Positions 34,326-42,749 of a DNA stretch of 64,000 nt are shown piece by piece. Position numbers and translations under genes: made by a program. The stretch is from Lysinibacillus fusiformis (GTDB taxonomy: Bacteria; Bacillota; Bacilli; Bacillales_A; Planococcaceae), in contig NZ_PYWL01000004.1 of the NCBI RefSeq assembly GCF_003049525.1, positions 62,001 through 126,000 of the forward strand. The letters run 5' to 3'. Within the stretch, counting starts at the first letter, position 1; each line of letters starts with the position of its first letter. Below the pieces are notes generated by a model that saw only the letters and a list, made by a program, of their open reading frames with translations, was not told the origin of the DNA and searched no databases.

Positions 34326-35912
34326 TTGAAAAAGTTTTCAGTATGGATACTTCTAATGATACTTTGTCTTGCAGGCTGTTCGAAAGAGTCCAGTCAAGGC
34401 GAGGAGAAACAGTCAACTGCTTCGTCAGCTTCTCAGGCGAATGAGCTTGTTTTTGCCTCAGAGTCAGAGTTTGCAGGTTTAAATCCTCTTTTAGAGGAAA
34501 CGAATGTGGATGCCTTTTTATTTAGAGGTTTGATGCGTTTTGATGAACAAAATGTACCTGTATTTGATATTGCTAAAAGTATTAATATATCAGATGACCA
34601 GATGACTTATACAATTGTGTTGAATGATCATGTGACATTTCATGATGGGCAGGCTTTAACAGTCGACGATATTATTTTCACCATTGAAAGTATTCTTGAC
34701 GATGCAAACGGCTCCTATTTAAAATCTGATTTTACCCATGTGACGGGCATGAAAAAAATCGACGACACGACAATGACCCTCCAATTAGATGAACCATTTA
34801 CGCCGATGCTAGACAAACTAACTGTGCCTATTTTGCCAAAGCATGCCTTCGAAGGACAGGAAATGAGAACCGCACCATTTAATCAACAACCAATCGGTGC
34901 CGGTCCTTATATGTTTGAACAATGGGATAAAGGGACAAGCTTGACACTCAAAGCATTTCCTACTTTTTATGGTACAAAAGCTTCAATTGAACAAGTCATT
35001 TTTAAATTTATCCCTGATAGCAATGTGCGTGCCTTACAGCTAAAATCTGGTGAGGTTGATATTGCATTACTTGATCCAAATCAGGTTGAGGAACTATCAA
35101 AAGTAGAACATTTAAAAATGTACGAGGTTGAATCCGCCGATTATCGCGGCGTTCTATTCAATATGCAGTATCCGATTTGGAAGGATGTTTCACTAAGAAA
35201 GGCGATTAGCTATGCAACGGATCGTGCTGGCATCGTAAAAGGTATTTTACATGGCTACGGCACAGAAGCTTATTCGCCACTACAAAAACATAATTTTGTG
35301 AATGAAAAAATCGAACATTATACTTACGATGTAAAAAAAGCAAATGAGCTGCTCGAGCAGGCAGGCTGGCAATTAGCTGATGACGGTTTCCGCTATAAAG
35401 ATGGCCAAAAATTAACATTTACCATTACCGCGCCCATTACTGATACTGTGCGTGTGAATATGGCCAATTATGTGGCAGAGGGCTATAAAGCTGTTGGGGC
35501 AGATGTGAAAGTGGCTGCACTGGATTGGAGCAATATTGTTATTGAAGAAACAGAAGCCTTTATGGTTGGATGGGGAAGTCCATATGATGCGGACCATCAT
35601 ACGTACAGCCTTTTCCATTCTGGAGAATCCAGTCTCACGAGTGCTGGCTATAATTACGGCAGCTATGCCAATGCAAAAGTAGACGCATTGCTAGAGGAAG
35701 GCCGTACTACGGTCGATCCTGAGCAACGTAAGAGAGTCTATATGGCATTGCAGGAGGAGCTAGCTCAAGACCCACCGTTTGCCTACTTTGCTTATGTGGA
35801 TGCTGTATATGGTATCGATAAACAAATTAGCGGTGTTAAAGAGCGAATTTTAGGTCACCATGGAGCAGGCTTCTTATGGAATGTCGAGGAGTGGAAATGG
35901 AATGATCGCTAA
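34326..35912 (+). CDS. nikA: nickel/peptide-type ABC transporter substrate-binding lipoprotein (NikA-like)
   Basis: The 528-residue SBP_bac_5 protein has a lipoprotein signal peptide with the lipobox cysteine in LCLAGC (about residue 19). The family motifs are present: YTIVLNDHVTFHDGQALTVDDIIFTIES, QPIGAGPYMFEQWDKG and AISYATDRAGIVKGILHGYG. It would capture nickel, possibly as a chelate, outside the cell. TTG start after AAGGAGATAGTGAA. It directly follows ureD, so uptake is tied to urease. A peptide or other metal-chelate specificity cannot be excluded from sequence alone. Confidence 0.85.
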   Translation: MKKFSVWILLMILCLAGCSKESSQGEEKQSTASSASQANELVFASESEFAGLNPLLEETNVDAFLFRGLMRFDEQNVPVFDIAKSINISDDQMTYTIVLNDHVTFHDGQALTVDDIIFTIESILDDANGSYLKSDFTHVTGMKKIDDTTMTLQLDEPFTPMLDKLTVPILPKHAFEGQEMRTAPFNQQPIGAGPYMFEQWDKGTSLTLKAFPTFYGTKASIEQVIFKFIPDSNVRALQLKSGEVDIALLDPNQVEELSKVEHLKMYEVESADYRGVLFNMQYPIWKDVSLRKAISYATDRAGIVKGILHGYGTEAYSPLQKHNFVNEKIEHYTYDVKKANELLEQAGWQLADDGFRYKDGQKLTFTITAPITDTVRVNMANYVAEGYKAVGADVKVAALDWSNIVIEETEAFMVGWGSPYDADHHTYSLFHSGESSLTSAGYNYGSYANAKVDALLEEGRTTVDPEQRKRVYMALQEELAQDPPFAYFAYVDAVYGIDKQISGVKERILGHHGAGFLWNVEEWKWNDR

Positions 35913-36870
35913 ATGGCTTGGGAAGCGAGTGATAATGGGGACAATTGTCCTCATTATCGTGAGCTTCCTCTCTTTTTTCATGATGCATACCGCTCCTGGC
36001 AATCCCGCAGCAGCGTATTATGGAGGCAATGCCCAAACATTAACGACGGCTGAGAAAGAACGTATTGAACAAGCCTTTGGTCTCGATCAACCCGTATTCT
36101 TACAGTATGGGACTTGGTTGGGGGAAGCATTACAAGGTAATTTAGGGTACTCAGCTAAAGAAGGAAGACCTGTCTTGACGATTTTACTTGAGCGCTTACC
36201 GAATACGCTACAGCTCGTTATTTTAACGTTAGTCCTTGTAACCATTGCCTCTATTTGGCTTGGCTTACAGGCTGGCATGAGGGAGGGCTCATTACTCGAC
36301 CGTGGACTTTCTATCTTTAGTATTGCTAGCTCCGCGATACCCCCATTTTGGCTAGGCATATTATTCATTATGGTCTTTTCCATAACATTAGGTTGGTTTC
36401 CGTCTTCGGGAATGAATGATGTGCGGGGCGATGGAGGGTTCGTGGATCGTTTATATCATATGGCACTCCCGCTAACAGTCCTCGTTATTTCCCATGTTGG
36501 CATCTTTGCCCGTTTTTTGCAGGATAGTGTAAAAGTAGAGAATCATAGCTACTATGTACAAGTGGCACGTGCGAATGGAGTATCTGAACGTGAAATTCGA
36601 ACTATGATTTTACGAAATGCTGTCATTCCTTATATTAACTATGTCGGTGTGACCATCCCATCATTTTTCGGAGGCTCCATTGTAGTCGAAACATTATTTG
36701 GTTGGTCAGGCTTAGGACAGCTTTTGGTAAAATCCGTCATGCTCAAGGATTTTCCCGTTTTAATGGGGGCTATATTGATCATCGGCGTTGTTGTGGTCAT
36801 CTGTTTATTTGTCATTGATATTCTGATGATTGGCTTGAACCCTCGATTAAGAAGAGGGGGATTTGTATGA
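35902..36870 (+). CDS. nikB: nickel/peptide-type ABC transporter permease (NikB-like)
   Basis: The 322-residue permease has an N-terminal helix with LSFFMMHTAPGNPAAAYYGG, typical of the OppB/NikB subfamily. Five more helices follow, along with the EAA loop YVQVARANGVSEREIRTMILRNAVIPYINY that contacts the ATPases. ATG 35902 follows GAGGAGTGGAAATGGA and overlaps the nikA stop by 11 bases. The longer frame from 35860 lies inside nikA. It pairs with the next gene to form the membrane channel. Confidence 0.88.
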   Translation: MIAKWLGKRVIMGTIVLIIVSFLSFFMMHTAPGNPAAAYYGGNAQTLTTAEKERIEQAFGLDQPVFLQYGTWLGEALQGNLGYSAKEGRPVLTILLERLPNTLQLVILTLVLVTIASIWLGLQAGMREGSLLDRGLSIFSIASSAIPPFWLGILFIMVFSITLGWFPSSGMNDVRGDGGFVDRLYHMALPLTVLVISHVGIFARFLQDSVKVENHSYYVQVARANGVSEREIRTMILRNAVIPYINYVGVTIPSFFGGSIVVETLFGWSGLGQLLVKSVMLKDFPVLMGAILIIGVVVVICLFVIDILMIGLNPRLRRGGFV

Positions 36871-37679
36871 GAAAACAGCGGAAGTACCCGATCTTTTGGC
36901 TTGTGCTTTTAGCTCTCATTTGTACAACGACTATTTTTTCTTCATTATTAGCTCCTTTTGAGCCGAATATGATGGATATGAATCAAATTTATCAAGCACC
37001 GAATGCCATTCATTTATTAGGAACTGACCAGCTAGGGAGAGATGTTCTTTCGCGCTTATTAGTCGGAGGAAAGGTGACGCTACTCATTGCCACTGTGTCC
37101 GTCGTGCTATCTAGCATAATTGGCATCATTTATGGGGGCATAAGCGGTTATTTCGGCGGTGTCATTGATGCTGTAATGATGCGTATTCTCGAGGCCTGTT
37201 TAACCATTCCCTCATTAGTGATCGTCTTAGCTCTACAGGCAATTATGCAGGGCAGTGTGTGGCGAATGGCGATGATTATGGGGATCACTGGATGGTTTGT
37301 TACTGCTCGTATCGTCCGCTCTGAGTTTATCCGGTTAAAGGAACAAGAATTTGTGCAGATGGCGAAAATGTTCCACACGCCGCTGTGGAAAATTCTCTTT
37401 GGGCATTTATTGCGTAATTGTATCCCTGCGTTATTTGTGGTGACCATCTTTAATTTTGCTGGGGCTATTTTTACCGAAGTTTCCTTAAGTTTTTTAGGAA
37501 TTGGTGTCCCCCCAGCTACTCCATCATGGGGAACAATGCTGTACACAGCTCAAAATGATTTACTTGTAGGTGCTTGGTGGATGGGACTTTTCCCTGGGCT
37601 GTTAATTTTTATAACGATTTTATGTGTGCAAGTTATTGGAGGTACTTTCAAACAAGGAGGGAGCCGATCGCATGTTTAA
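36867..37679 (+). CDS. nikC: nickel/peptide-type ABC transporter permease (NikC-like)
   Basis: The 270-residue permease shows the OppC/NikC opening FSSLLAPFEPNMMDMNQIYQAPNAIHLLGTDQLGRDVLSRLL, about six helices, the EAA loop EFVQMAKMFHTPLWKILFGHLLRNCIPALF and the LGIGVPPATPSWGTML signature. The start overlaps nikB by four bases. It is the second half of the membrane channel. Its end overlaps nikD by eight bases. Confidence 0.9.
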   Translation: MRKQRKYPIFWLVLLALICTTTIFSSLLAPFEPNMMDMNQIYQAPNAIHLLGTDQLGRDVLSRLLVGGKVTLLIATVSVVLSSIIGIIYGGISGYFGGVIDAVMMRILEACLTIPSLVIVLALQAIMQGSVWRMAMIMGITGWFVTARIVRSEFIRLKEQEFVQMAKMFHTPLWKILFGHLLRNCIPALFVVTIFNFAGAIFTEVSLSFLGIGVPPATPSWGTMLYTAQNDLLVGAWWMGLFPGLLIFITILCVQVIGGTFKQGGSRSHV

Positions 37680-38418
37680 GGTTGATAATTTAGCTGTTCG
37701 CTTATCCGGCAAATCCCTTATTCAAGGTTTGACTTTTACTGTGCCTAAAGGGCATATTACCGCTATCATTGGTGAGAGTGGTAGTGGCAAAAGTACGACC
37801 CTTTCAGCTCTGCTTGGGATGCTGCCAGCACGAGCAAGTATGGAAGGCTCGATTTTATTTAATGAAAAAAACCTCATGGCCATGTCTGAACAGGAGCGTG
37901 TGGAGCTACAGAAAAAGCATTTCTTTACCATCTTTCAGGATGCCACGAATAGTTTTTCACCAACTCAAAAAATGAAGCCGCAACTCTATCGGTTGACGGC
38001 TTCGAGGGTGGGACATAAGGAAGAGGAATTTTTAAGTAAAATCATGGCTATTTTAAAGGAATTAAACTTACCGGAGGATGTGCTACAACGCTATCCATTT
38101 GAGCTTTCTGGCGGTATGCTACAACGCTGCATGCTTGCCTGCGCCTTCTATAATGAACCCGATGTTTTAATGGCAGACGAACCGACCTCTGCTCTAGATA
38201 TGCTCCACCAACAAGAATTTATCAAATTGCTAAAAAATCTCCATGCCCGCCTTGGGACGACCATTCTCTTCATTACCCATGATTTAGGGGTTGCTAAGAT
38301 TGCTGATTCCATGCTGGTGATGAAAAATGGTGAAATTGTAGAAAGTGGGCAAGTATCGGAAATTTTTAAGGAGCCCAAGCATCCATATACGAAGCGGCTT
38401 GTCGCTCATCATTTTTAG
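37672..38418 (+). CDS. nikD: nickel/peptide-type ABC transporter ATPase (NikD-like)
   Basis: The 248-residue ATPase has Walker A GESGSGKST (about 32-40), the Q-loop TIFQDATNSFSP, signature LSGGMLQRCMLA, Walker B VLMADEPTSALD and the switch H in FITHDLG. The LSGGMLQR form is typical of NikD and DppD. ATG 37672 follows AAGGAGGGAGCCGATCGC, and a longer frame from 37624 lies within nikC. It is shorter than oligopeptide-transport ATPases and lacks their C-terminal oligopeptide domain, in keeping with a nickel system. Confidence 0.9.
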   Translation: MFKVDNLAVRLSGKSLIQGLTFTVPKGHITAIIGESGSGKSTTLSALLGMLPARASMEGSILFNEKNLMAMSEQERVELQKKHFFTIFQDATNSFSPTQKMKPQLYRLTASRVGHKEEEFLSKIMAILKELNLPEDVLQRYPFELSGGMLQRCMLACAFYNEPDVLMADEPTSALDMLHQQEFIKLLKNLHARLGTTILFITHDLGVAKIADSMLVMKNGEIVESGQVSEIFKEPKHPYTKRLVAHHF

Positions 38419-38430
38419 GAGGCGTTGATA

Positions 38431-39162
38431 TTGTTGCTTCATGTTGATCAGGTGAATAAAAGCTATCGAGCAGGACAGCGAATATTGAAGAATATAAACC
38501 TAACAGTTGGAAAAGGTGAAATCGTAGGGCTTGTGGGAGAAAGCGGTAGTGGAAAAAGTACTTTGGCCAAACTAATTATGCAGCTAGAAAAGCCTGAAAA
38601 AGGGGCTCTGTTTTTTGAAGAGCAATTAATGACGAAGCAAAATCGCTCGTATTTTTATGAAAATTGCCAAATCATTTTTCAAAATGCTACGGCTGCCTTA
38701 AACCCCGTGTGGACCGTCAGGGAATTGTTACGCGAGCCCAAACAGGTGGCACACAAGTCCTTCACGGACCGCGAACTACAGACAATGCTTGAAATGGTAA
38801 AGCTCCCATCAGATATTTTAGAAGCCCTGCCTTCTGAGCTAAGTGGAGGGGAGCGACAACGGGTTAATATACTAAGATCGATTTTAGTCGAACCTCAACT
38901 ATTAGTATGTGATGAAATCGTTTCGAGCTTAGACCGCTTGATTCAACGAGAGATAATCGATTTATTAGTGACTTTAAATAAAGAAAAAAACATGGCGATT
39001 TTATTTATCTCGCATGATTTAAAGGCAGTTTCTTATTTGTGCGATCGCATTTACGTGATGAAATCGGGTGAAATTGTTGATGAGAGCCGTAAATGCGAAG
39101 GTGGCTTTGCTTTTACAGACAAGTATGCGCAAATGCTCTTCCAAGCCGTAGAAAACGGATGA
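38431..39162 (+). CDS. nikE: nickel/peptide-type ABC transporter ATPase (NikE-like)
   Basis: The 243-residue ATPase has Walker A GESGSGKST (about 36-44), Q-loop QIIFQNATAALNP, signature LSGGERQRV, Walker B LLVCDEIVSSLD and switch FISHDLKAV. The TTG at 38431 lies eight bases after AGGAGG and is preferred to the TTG at 38425, which is too close. It is the last gene of the presumed ureABCEFGD-nikABCDE transcript and is closed by a terminator. Confidence 0.9.
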   Translation: MLLHVDQVNKSYRAGQRILKNINLTVGKGEIVGLVGESGSGKSTLAKLIMQLEKPEKGALFFEEQLMTKQNRSYFYENCQIIFQNATAALNPVWTVRELLREPKQVAHKSFTDRELQTMLEMVKLPSDILEALPSELSGGERQRVNILRSILVEPQLLVCDEIVSSLDRLIQREIIDLLVTLNKEKNMAILFISHDLKAVSYLCDRIYVMKSGEIVDESRKCEGGFAFTDKYAQMLFQAVENG

Positions 39163-39191
39163 AATATCCATGTTACCAATAGAAAATAAAC

Positions 39192-39232
39192 CGAAAAACA
39201 CTTTCCTTATTTGAATGGAAAGTGTTTTTTAT
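39192..39232 (+). terminator. rho-independent terminator of the urease-nickel operon
   Basis: AAACACTTTCC and GGAAAGTGTTT pair around TTATTTGAAT and are followed by a T run. Confidence 0.9.
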
Positions 39233-39276
39233 TCTTCTTTCAATGATCTGAGTGGGCGGTCAAATCCTCAGAGGGG

Positions 39277-39600
39277 CTATAGATTGTATGGGTATCCCTT
39301 ACGTTCATCCATGTACCAAAGATGAAAGCCATATTGGTTTTCAGCCGTATCCACTACTTGTACGTCAAATTGTGGGGCAGCCATATTGACAATTCCCTCA
39401 TTTATCACTGCTGTCGTCATTCCTTTATGGAATAGGTTGAGAGAATCCTCATCCTCATATCCTTTCATAAAATCAGTATGCACAGAGCCAAATATAACGC
39501 TGTTAGAAATGCTAATCTTAGCCAATTTCCCACCTGCAAGCTCCTCATTTGTACAGCCTAAAACAACAATGGCTAATAGGGACATGACTATGACTAGCAA
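39277..39600 (-). CDS. small lipoprotein of unknown function
   Basis: The 107-residue product has a signal peptide (LVIVMSLLAIVVLGC) with the lipobox cysteine at residue 16. A small beta-rich domain follows, with VHTDFMKGYEDEDSLNLFHKGM. The TTG start at 39600 follows GGAGAAGG at a rather long 13-base spacing, so the true start may be the internal ATG a few codons on. It is predicted to sit on the outer membrane face. No family is recognised. Confidence 0.55.
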   Translation of the reverse strand: MLVIVMSLLAIVVLGCTNEELAGGKLAKISISNSVIFGSVHTDFMKGYEDEDSLNLFHKGMTTAVINEGIVNMAAPQFDVQVVDTAENQYGFHLWYMDERKGYPYNL

Positions 39601-39710
39601 TGTTCGCTATAAGCCTTCTCCTTTATAGAATAAATATTACAAAAACGAGGGTCGTAGCCCAGTTTTCATCATAATATAGTAAACAAACAAAAGCTGAAAG
39701 GGGATAAAGC

Positions 39711-40094
39711 ATGGGTTTATTTGATGGATTAATTGGCAATGCAAGCGAGGTGAATTTTGAAAAATTACAGGAGGAGGTCAATGATTTACTAATTCCAAAC
39801 GAAACCATTAAAAATGCCTATAAAATTATTAGAGACATATTTATTTTTACGAATAAACGATTAATCCTCATTGATAAGCAAGGAGTGACTGGCAAGAAAA
39901 CGGAATACCATTCCATCCCCTATAAAAATATTGTCCATTTTTCAGTAGAAACCGCTGGTACATTTGATTTAGATGCAGAGTTAAAAATATGGGTATCAGG
40001 CAGTTCATTACCCATCCAAAAAAACTTCAATAAGGCGACCAATATTTATAAAGTGCAAAGTGTTTTAGCGCAGTATGTTTTAGGCTCGAATTAA
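39711..40094 (+). CDS. bacterial PH-domain protein (YvbH/YokE type)
   Basis: GGGGATAAAGC precedes the ATG. The 127-residue product carries a bacterial pleckstrin-homology fold: IIRDIFIFTNKRLILIDKQGVTGKKTEYHSIPYKNIVHFSVETAG followed by beta strands and a C-terminal helix (KVQSVLAQYVL). The FTNKRLI..D..G pattern is the family signature. Such proteins are cytoplasmic and may act in stress responses, but the biochemical role is unknown. The gene is monocistronic. Confidence 0.8.
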   Translation: MGLFDGLIGNASEVNFEKLQEEVNDLLIPNETIKNAYKIIRDIFIFTNKRLILIDKQGVTGKKTEYHSIPYKNIVHFSVETAGTFDLDAELKIWVSGSSLPIQKNFNKATNIYKVQSVLAQYVLGSN

Positions 40095-40126
40095 TGGTAC
40101 CTATAGAAACAAAAGCAAAACACATC

Positions 40127-40157
40127 CAAAGCCCGCATATATGCGAGGCTTTTTTTG
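40127..40157 (+). terminator. rho-independent terminator
   Basis: AAAGCC plus GCAT and their complements form a stem interrupted by small bulges, followed by seven T residues. Confidence 0.75.
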
Positions 40158-40239
40158 TTGTGATTAGAGGACAAATCATAGTGTTAGGTGTAGTTAAAAG
40201 TATATGGTAACTTTCGTATTACTTATATTTGGCATTAAA

Positions 40240-40647
40240 CTATTCATTAGTAGAAAGGGGATGAATGTCATACAAGGTGCGAGATTTCTCGATATATTTT
40301 ACAGTACAGTCGTAGGTTCCTTGTCTAACATCACTAAATTTATCAAAATCTCCAGTGAAATCAAGTTCGCCGTTAATGTCTACAAGTAGTTCGTGGATTG
40401 CGGTTCTTCCGTTTGATTCAAACTCTCTTACGGTACATTTACCAGTAACTATTTGAAAATTTTTAGTTTGAATAGCAATAAAATCTTCGATTGACCATAC
40501 AACAAGAAACAAACATAGGACGCTGAAAAAAGACGCAGTAATTATAACCCCATAAAAATCCTTGTGACTACGTTTATTCTTTATAAAAAAGATTAGGAGA
40601 GATGTGCAAATGAGTAGCCCAATTAGTGGGAAGATGATGTCTAACAA
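40240..40647 (-). CDS. membrane protein of unknown function, 135 residues
   Basis: The TTG start at 40647 follows AGGAGAAATATAT. The product has two membrane helices (about 4-22 and 33-53) followed by a soluble domain with beta strands and DINGELDFTGDFDKFSDVRQG. No motif is recognised. It is convergent with the PH-domain gene and stands alone. Confidence 0.5.
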   Translation of the reverse strand: MLDIIFPLIGLLICTSLLIFFIKNKRSHKDFYGVIITASFFSVLCLFLVVWSIEDFIAIQTKNFQIVTGKCTVREFESNGRTAIHELLVDINGELDFTGDFDKFSDVRQGTYDCTVKYIEKSRTLYDIHPLSTNE

Positions 40648-41005
40648 AATATATTTCTCCTTTTGAATAACATATAGGCTATTATTCTACAATTATTTTT
40701 AATTACTTACTAGTAGAAATAATTTTTTGAAACAGTTTATTTAAGAAGAAAATCAATCACACAATGTAGTTATTAGAAAGCAAAGCTACAAAGAAATCGA
40801 AGCGCTAATTGAAATCTCTCTCGCAACTTTAGCGAGCGAAAGAAGTGAGCAAATAATCTTGATCGATTTTTTGCGTTGAAAGTTCGTGACCCAAAAGTTC
40901 TCTATGCTGATCGGTGCTTTCTGCTGCTCTGACGCACAACTTTTTTTCTTTTTGAAGAACAATAGTTATAATATACACATTAATATTTGTAAAGATGGTG
41001 AAACA
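40648..41005. other. intergenic region without a recognisable gene
   Basis: The region holds the start signals of the genes on both sides and one weak inverted repeat (CTCGC/GCGAG near 40819-40837). An in-frame extension of the next gene back to 40886 has no binding site and a low-complexity Phe stretch, and is not believed. Confidence 0.4.
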
Positions 41006-41239
41006 ATGGAACAGATGCTAAAGGAAATAATGTCTCCAAGTAATCAATATAAAGTTCAAATTATAAAACGGAGAGATGGTCTTTTTACAACAGAAGTATA
41101 TATGTGGCAAGAAGACTGCGGATATGAATTTTGGAGTCCTATTAAAATAGGATTGAGTTTGATTGAAACTGAGGAAGTAGCCGTAACATTAGCCATTGAA
41201 CAATTAAAACAATACTCTGGTGAAATTATTACTCTGTAG
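41006..41239 (+). CDS. small cytoplasmic protein of unknown function, 77 residues
   Basis: ATG 41006 follows GATGGTGAAACA. The product (MEQMLKEIMSPSNQYKVQIIKR...) has no membrane segment or cysteine cluster. It alternates strands and a final helix (EEVAVTLAIEQLKQYSGE). The longer frame starting at 40886 is rejected. The function cannot be inferred. The next downstream element is the first cobalamin riboswitch, on the same strand. Confidence 0.5.
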   Translation: MEQMLKEIMSPSNQYKVQIIKRRDGLFTTEVYMWQEDCGYEFWSPIKIGLSLIETEEVAVTLAIEQLKQYSGEIITL

Positions 41240-41475
41240 TTACATCACTCAACACTGTCATACGTAGGGAGAATCATTCAATCGGGTAGATGATTGTTTA
41301 GAGTCTTCTAAGTGAAGTTAGTTATTAGTTTGAATATTCTGAAATACTGTAAGATAATAATAAAGAAGCTGGAAGATTTTATGTTATTTGACATCAGAAA
41401 TAGACTACCTTACAATTGATTTTAATAGTCTGTAAGGAATGTATAGAACACAGCATTCCTCCACAACTGAATAGC

Positions 41476-41650
41476 GTGTAGTAATAGGTGTAAATTGCGT
41501 GCAATTTGCTTAAAAGGGAAGTCGGTGTGAATCCGACACTGTCCCGCAACTGTAAATGTGAGCGACTTTTCAGCAACCACTGTCAAATGATGGGAAGGGG
41601 AAAAGTGGCGATGACCATGAGTCAGGATACCTGCCTAGTTACGAGTACAC
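41476..41650 (+). promoter_or_regulatory. cobalamin riboswitch 1
   Basis: The conserved core is visible: GCTTAAAAGGGAA, CCGACACTGTCCCGCAACTGTAAAT and the B12 box AGTCAGGATACCTGCC (41620-41635). Stem P1 closes as GTGTA-GTAA (41476-41484) with TTAC-gag-TACAC (41639-41650). It should lower downstream expression when adenosylcobalamin is bound. The presumed expression platform includes the terminator at 41813-41851. Confidence 0.95.
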
Positions 41651-41680
41651 ACCATAAACCTACGAGGAATAGGAGGTGGC

Positions 41681-41809
41681 ATGTTGACAAAACAGAATGC
41701 TCTGTTCGTCACAGTACGTCATACGCCCAAAGTTCATGAAAGGGTTCATTTTAGAACTCCTTCACATTTACTTAGGGTTTGTTTGGCATTGTGTGATGAA
41801 GCACATTAA
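41681..41809 (+). CDS. 42-residue ORF between riboswitch 1 and its terminator
   Basis: ATG 41681 follows AGGAGGTGGC, only four bases after the purine-rich core. It encodes 42 residues (MLTKQNALFVTVRHTPKVHE...) ending at 41809, five bases before the terminator stem. The peptide is basic and His-rich in its first half. It could be a regulated small protein, a leader peptide or chance. The binding site and exact fit before the terminator make it worth recording. Confidence 0.4.
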   Translation: MLTKQNALFVTVRHTPKVHERVHFRTPSHLLRVCLALCDEAH

Positions 41810-41812
41810 AGC

Positions 41813-41851
41813 GAAGGATTTCCTCAAACATAGTAGGAAGTCCTTTTTGTT
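41813..41851 (+). terminator. terminator after riboswitch 1 (likely expression platform)
   Basis: AAGGATTTCCT and AGGAAGTCCTT pair around CAAACATAGT and are followed by TTTTTG. It lies between riboswitch 1 and the gene at 41886, where premature ending would switch that gene off. Confidence 0.8.
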
Positions 41852-41885
41852 TTGAAAATATGTACGCAAAGGGGATGCACATAGG

Positions 41886-42644
41886 ATGAATATTCATGCA
41901 ACGACAACACAGGAAACGCCTTTTGTAGATATGACGATTTGTAAGCAGCCACGGACAGAAATTGCTAAGAAAGCGAAAACAAGAATGGTGGTCGAATCAC
42001 TAATTGATCAATTATTAGCAACGAGACTGATTCGCAACAATCGTTTTTTTGAGCAAATCTTATATAATAAAGACATTATTTGGATACAAAATGGGGAGGT
42101 AGAAGGCCATCTTTTTGCTCAGGCGAATTTAACGGATCAACTGAAAACGAAGACGAATAGCTTTATGATGTATATGCCAACCAACCCTATTGTTTATGAG
42201 GTGAATGGGGAGCAGTACCACTTAATTACACGCATTGATTCAACACGAGCAAAGCCTAATCTTGACCGTCTTTCACAGGAGCCCAATCCAGTGTTAAGCG
42301 CTGCACGTGTCAATGATTTACTATGCTCGATTGTCATACGTTTTTATGAAACGTATATGAACGATTTAGAGCAAATTCCTCATCAGGATAAACTAATTGC
42401 ATTTGCACAGCAGGAATACACGCAGTTTCTTCAAGCCGTTCAGGAATTAAATGATTATCACTTTAATTGGCATCCACGTGGGAACGGCCACGAGCTATTA
42501 TTAACATTAATTGATCAACTACAAATATTAAAAAGTCAGCCTGGAAAAGTAGTTATCGACTTCACGAATACGCAAGGTTATGTGGTGGTTGAACCTGCCT
42601 ATCCGGTGCACAAGCCTTCAAAGAAAGCTGTTGGTGCCATATAA
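41886..42644 (+). CDS. cobalamin-riboswitch-controlled protein of unknown function
   Basis: AAAGGGGATGCACATAGG precedes ATG 41886. The 252-residue product is soluble, with no signal peptide or membrane segment. Its first half alternates helix and strand (TRMVVESLIDQLLATRLIRN, YEVNGEQYHLITRID), and a helical centre leads to a His-rich segment HFNWHPRGNGHELLL near residue 197-211. The first half faintly recalls the N-terminal part of IucA/IucC siderophore synthetases, but not enough for a call. Placement behind a cobalamin riboswitch and terminator implies B12-repressed expression. It would therefore be a B12 or cobalt supply or substitute function. It is a true unknown. Confidence 0.75.
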   Translation: MNIHATTTQETPFVDMTICKQPRTEIAKKAKTRMVVESLIDQLLATRLIRNNRFFEQILYNKDIIWIQNGEVEGHLFAQANLTDQLKTKTNSFMMYMPTNPIVYEVNGEQYHLITRIDSTRAKPNLDRLSQEPNPVLSAARVNDLLCSIVIRFYETYMNDLEQIPHQDKLIAFAQQEYTQFLQAVQELNDYHFNWHPRGNGHELLLTLIDQLQILKSQPGKVVIDFTNTQGYVVVEPAYPVHKPSKKAVGAI

Positions 42645-42685
42645 AAGCAAGCCCTCCATGAAGCGGAGGGCTTGCTTTATTTTTT
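42645..42685. terminator. strong, probably bidirectional terminator
   Basis: AAAGCAAGCCCTCC and GGAGGGCTTGCTTT form a 14-base stem with flanking A and T runs. It lies between the convergent riboswitch-controlled gene and the TetM-like gene. Confidence 0.92.
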
Positions 42686-42749
42686 GTAGGGATATTCTAC
42701 CTTCATCTGAAGTACTAGTTCAACAGATTTGCCATGCTAGTACATGAAC

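Noticed and set aside
40886..41005. N-terminal extension of the 41006 gene
   Set aside because: The extension carries a poly-Phe stretch and no binding site, whereas ATG 41006 has one.
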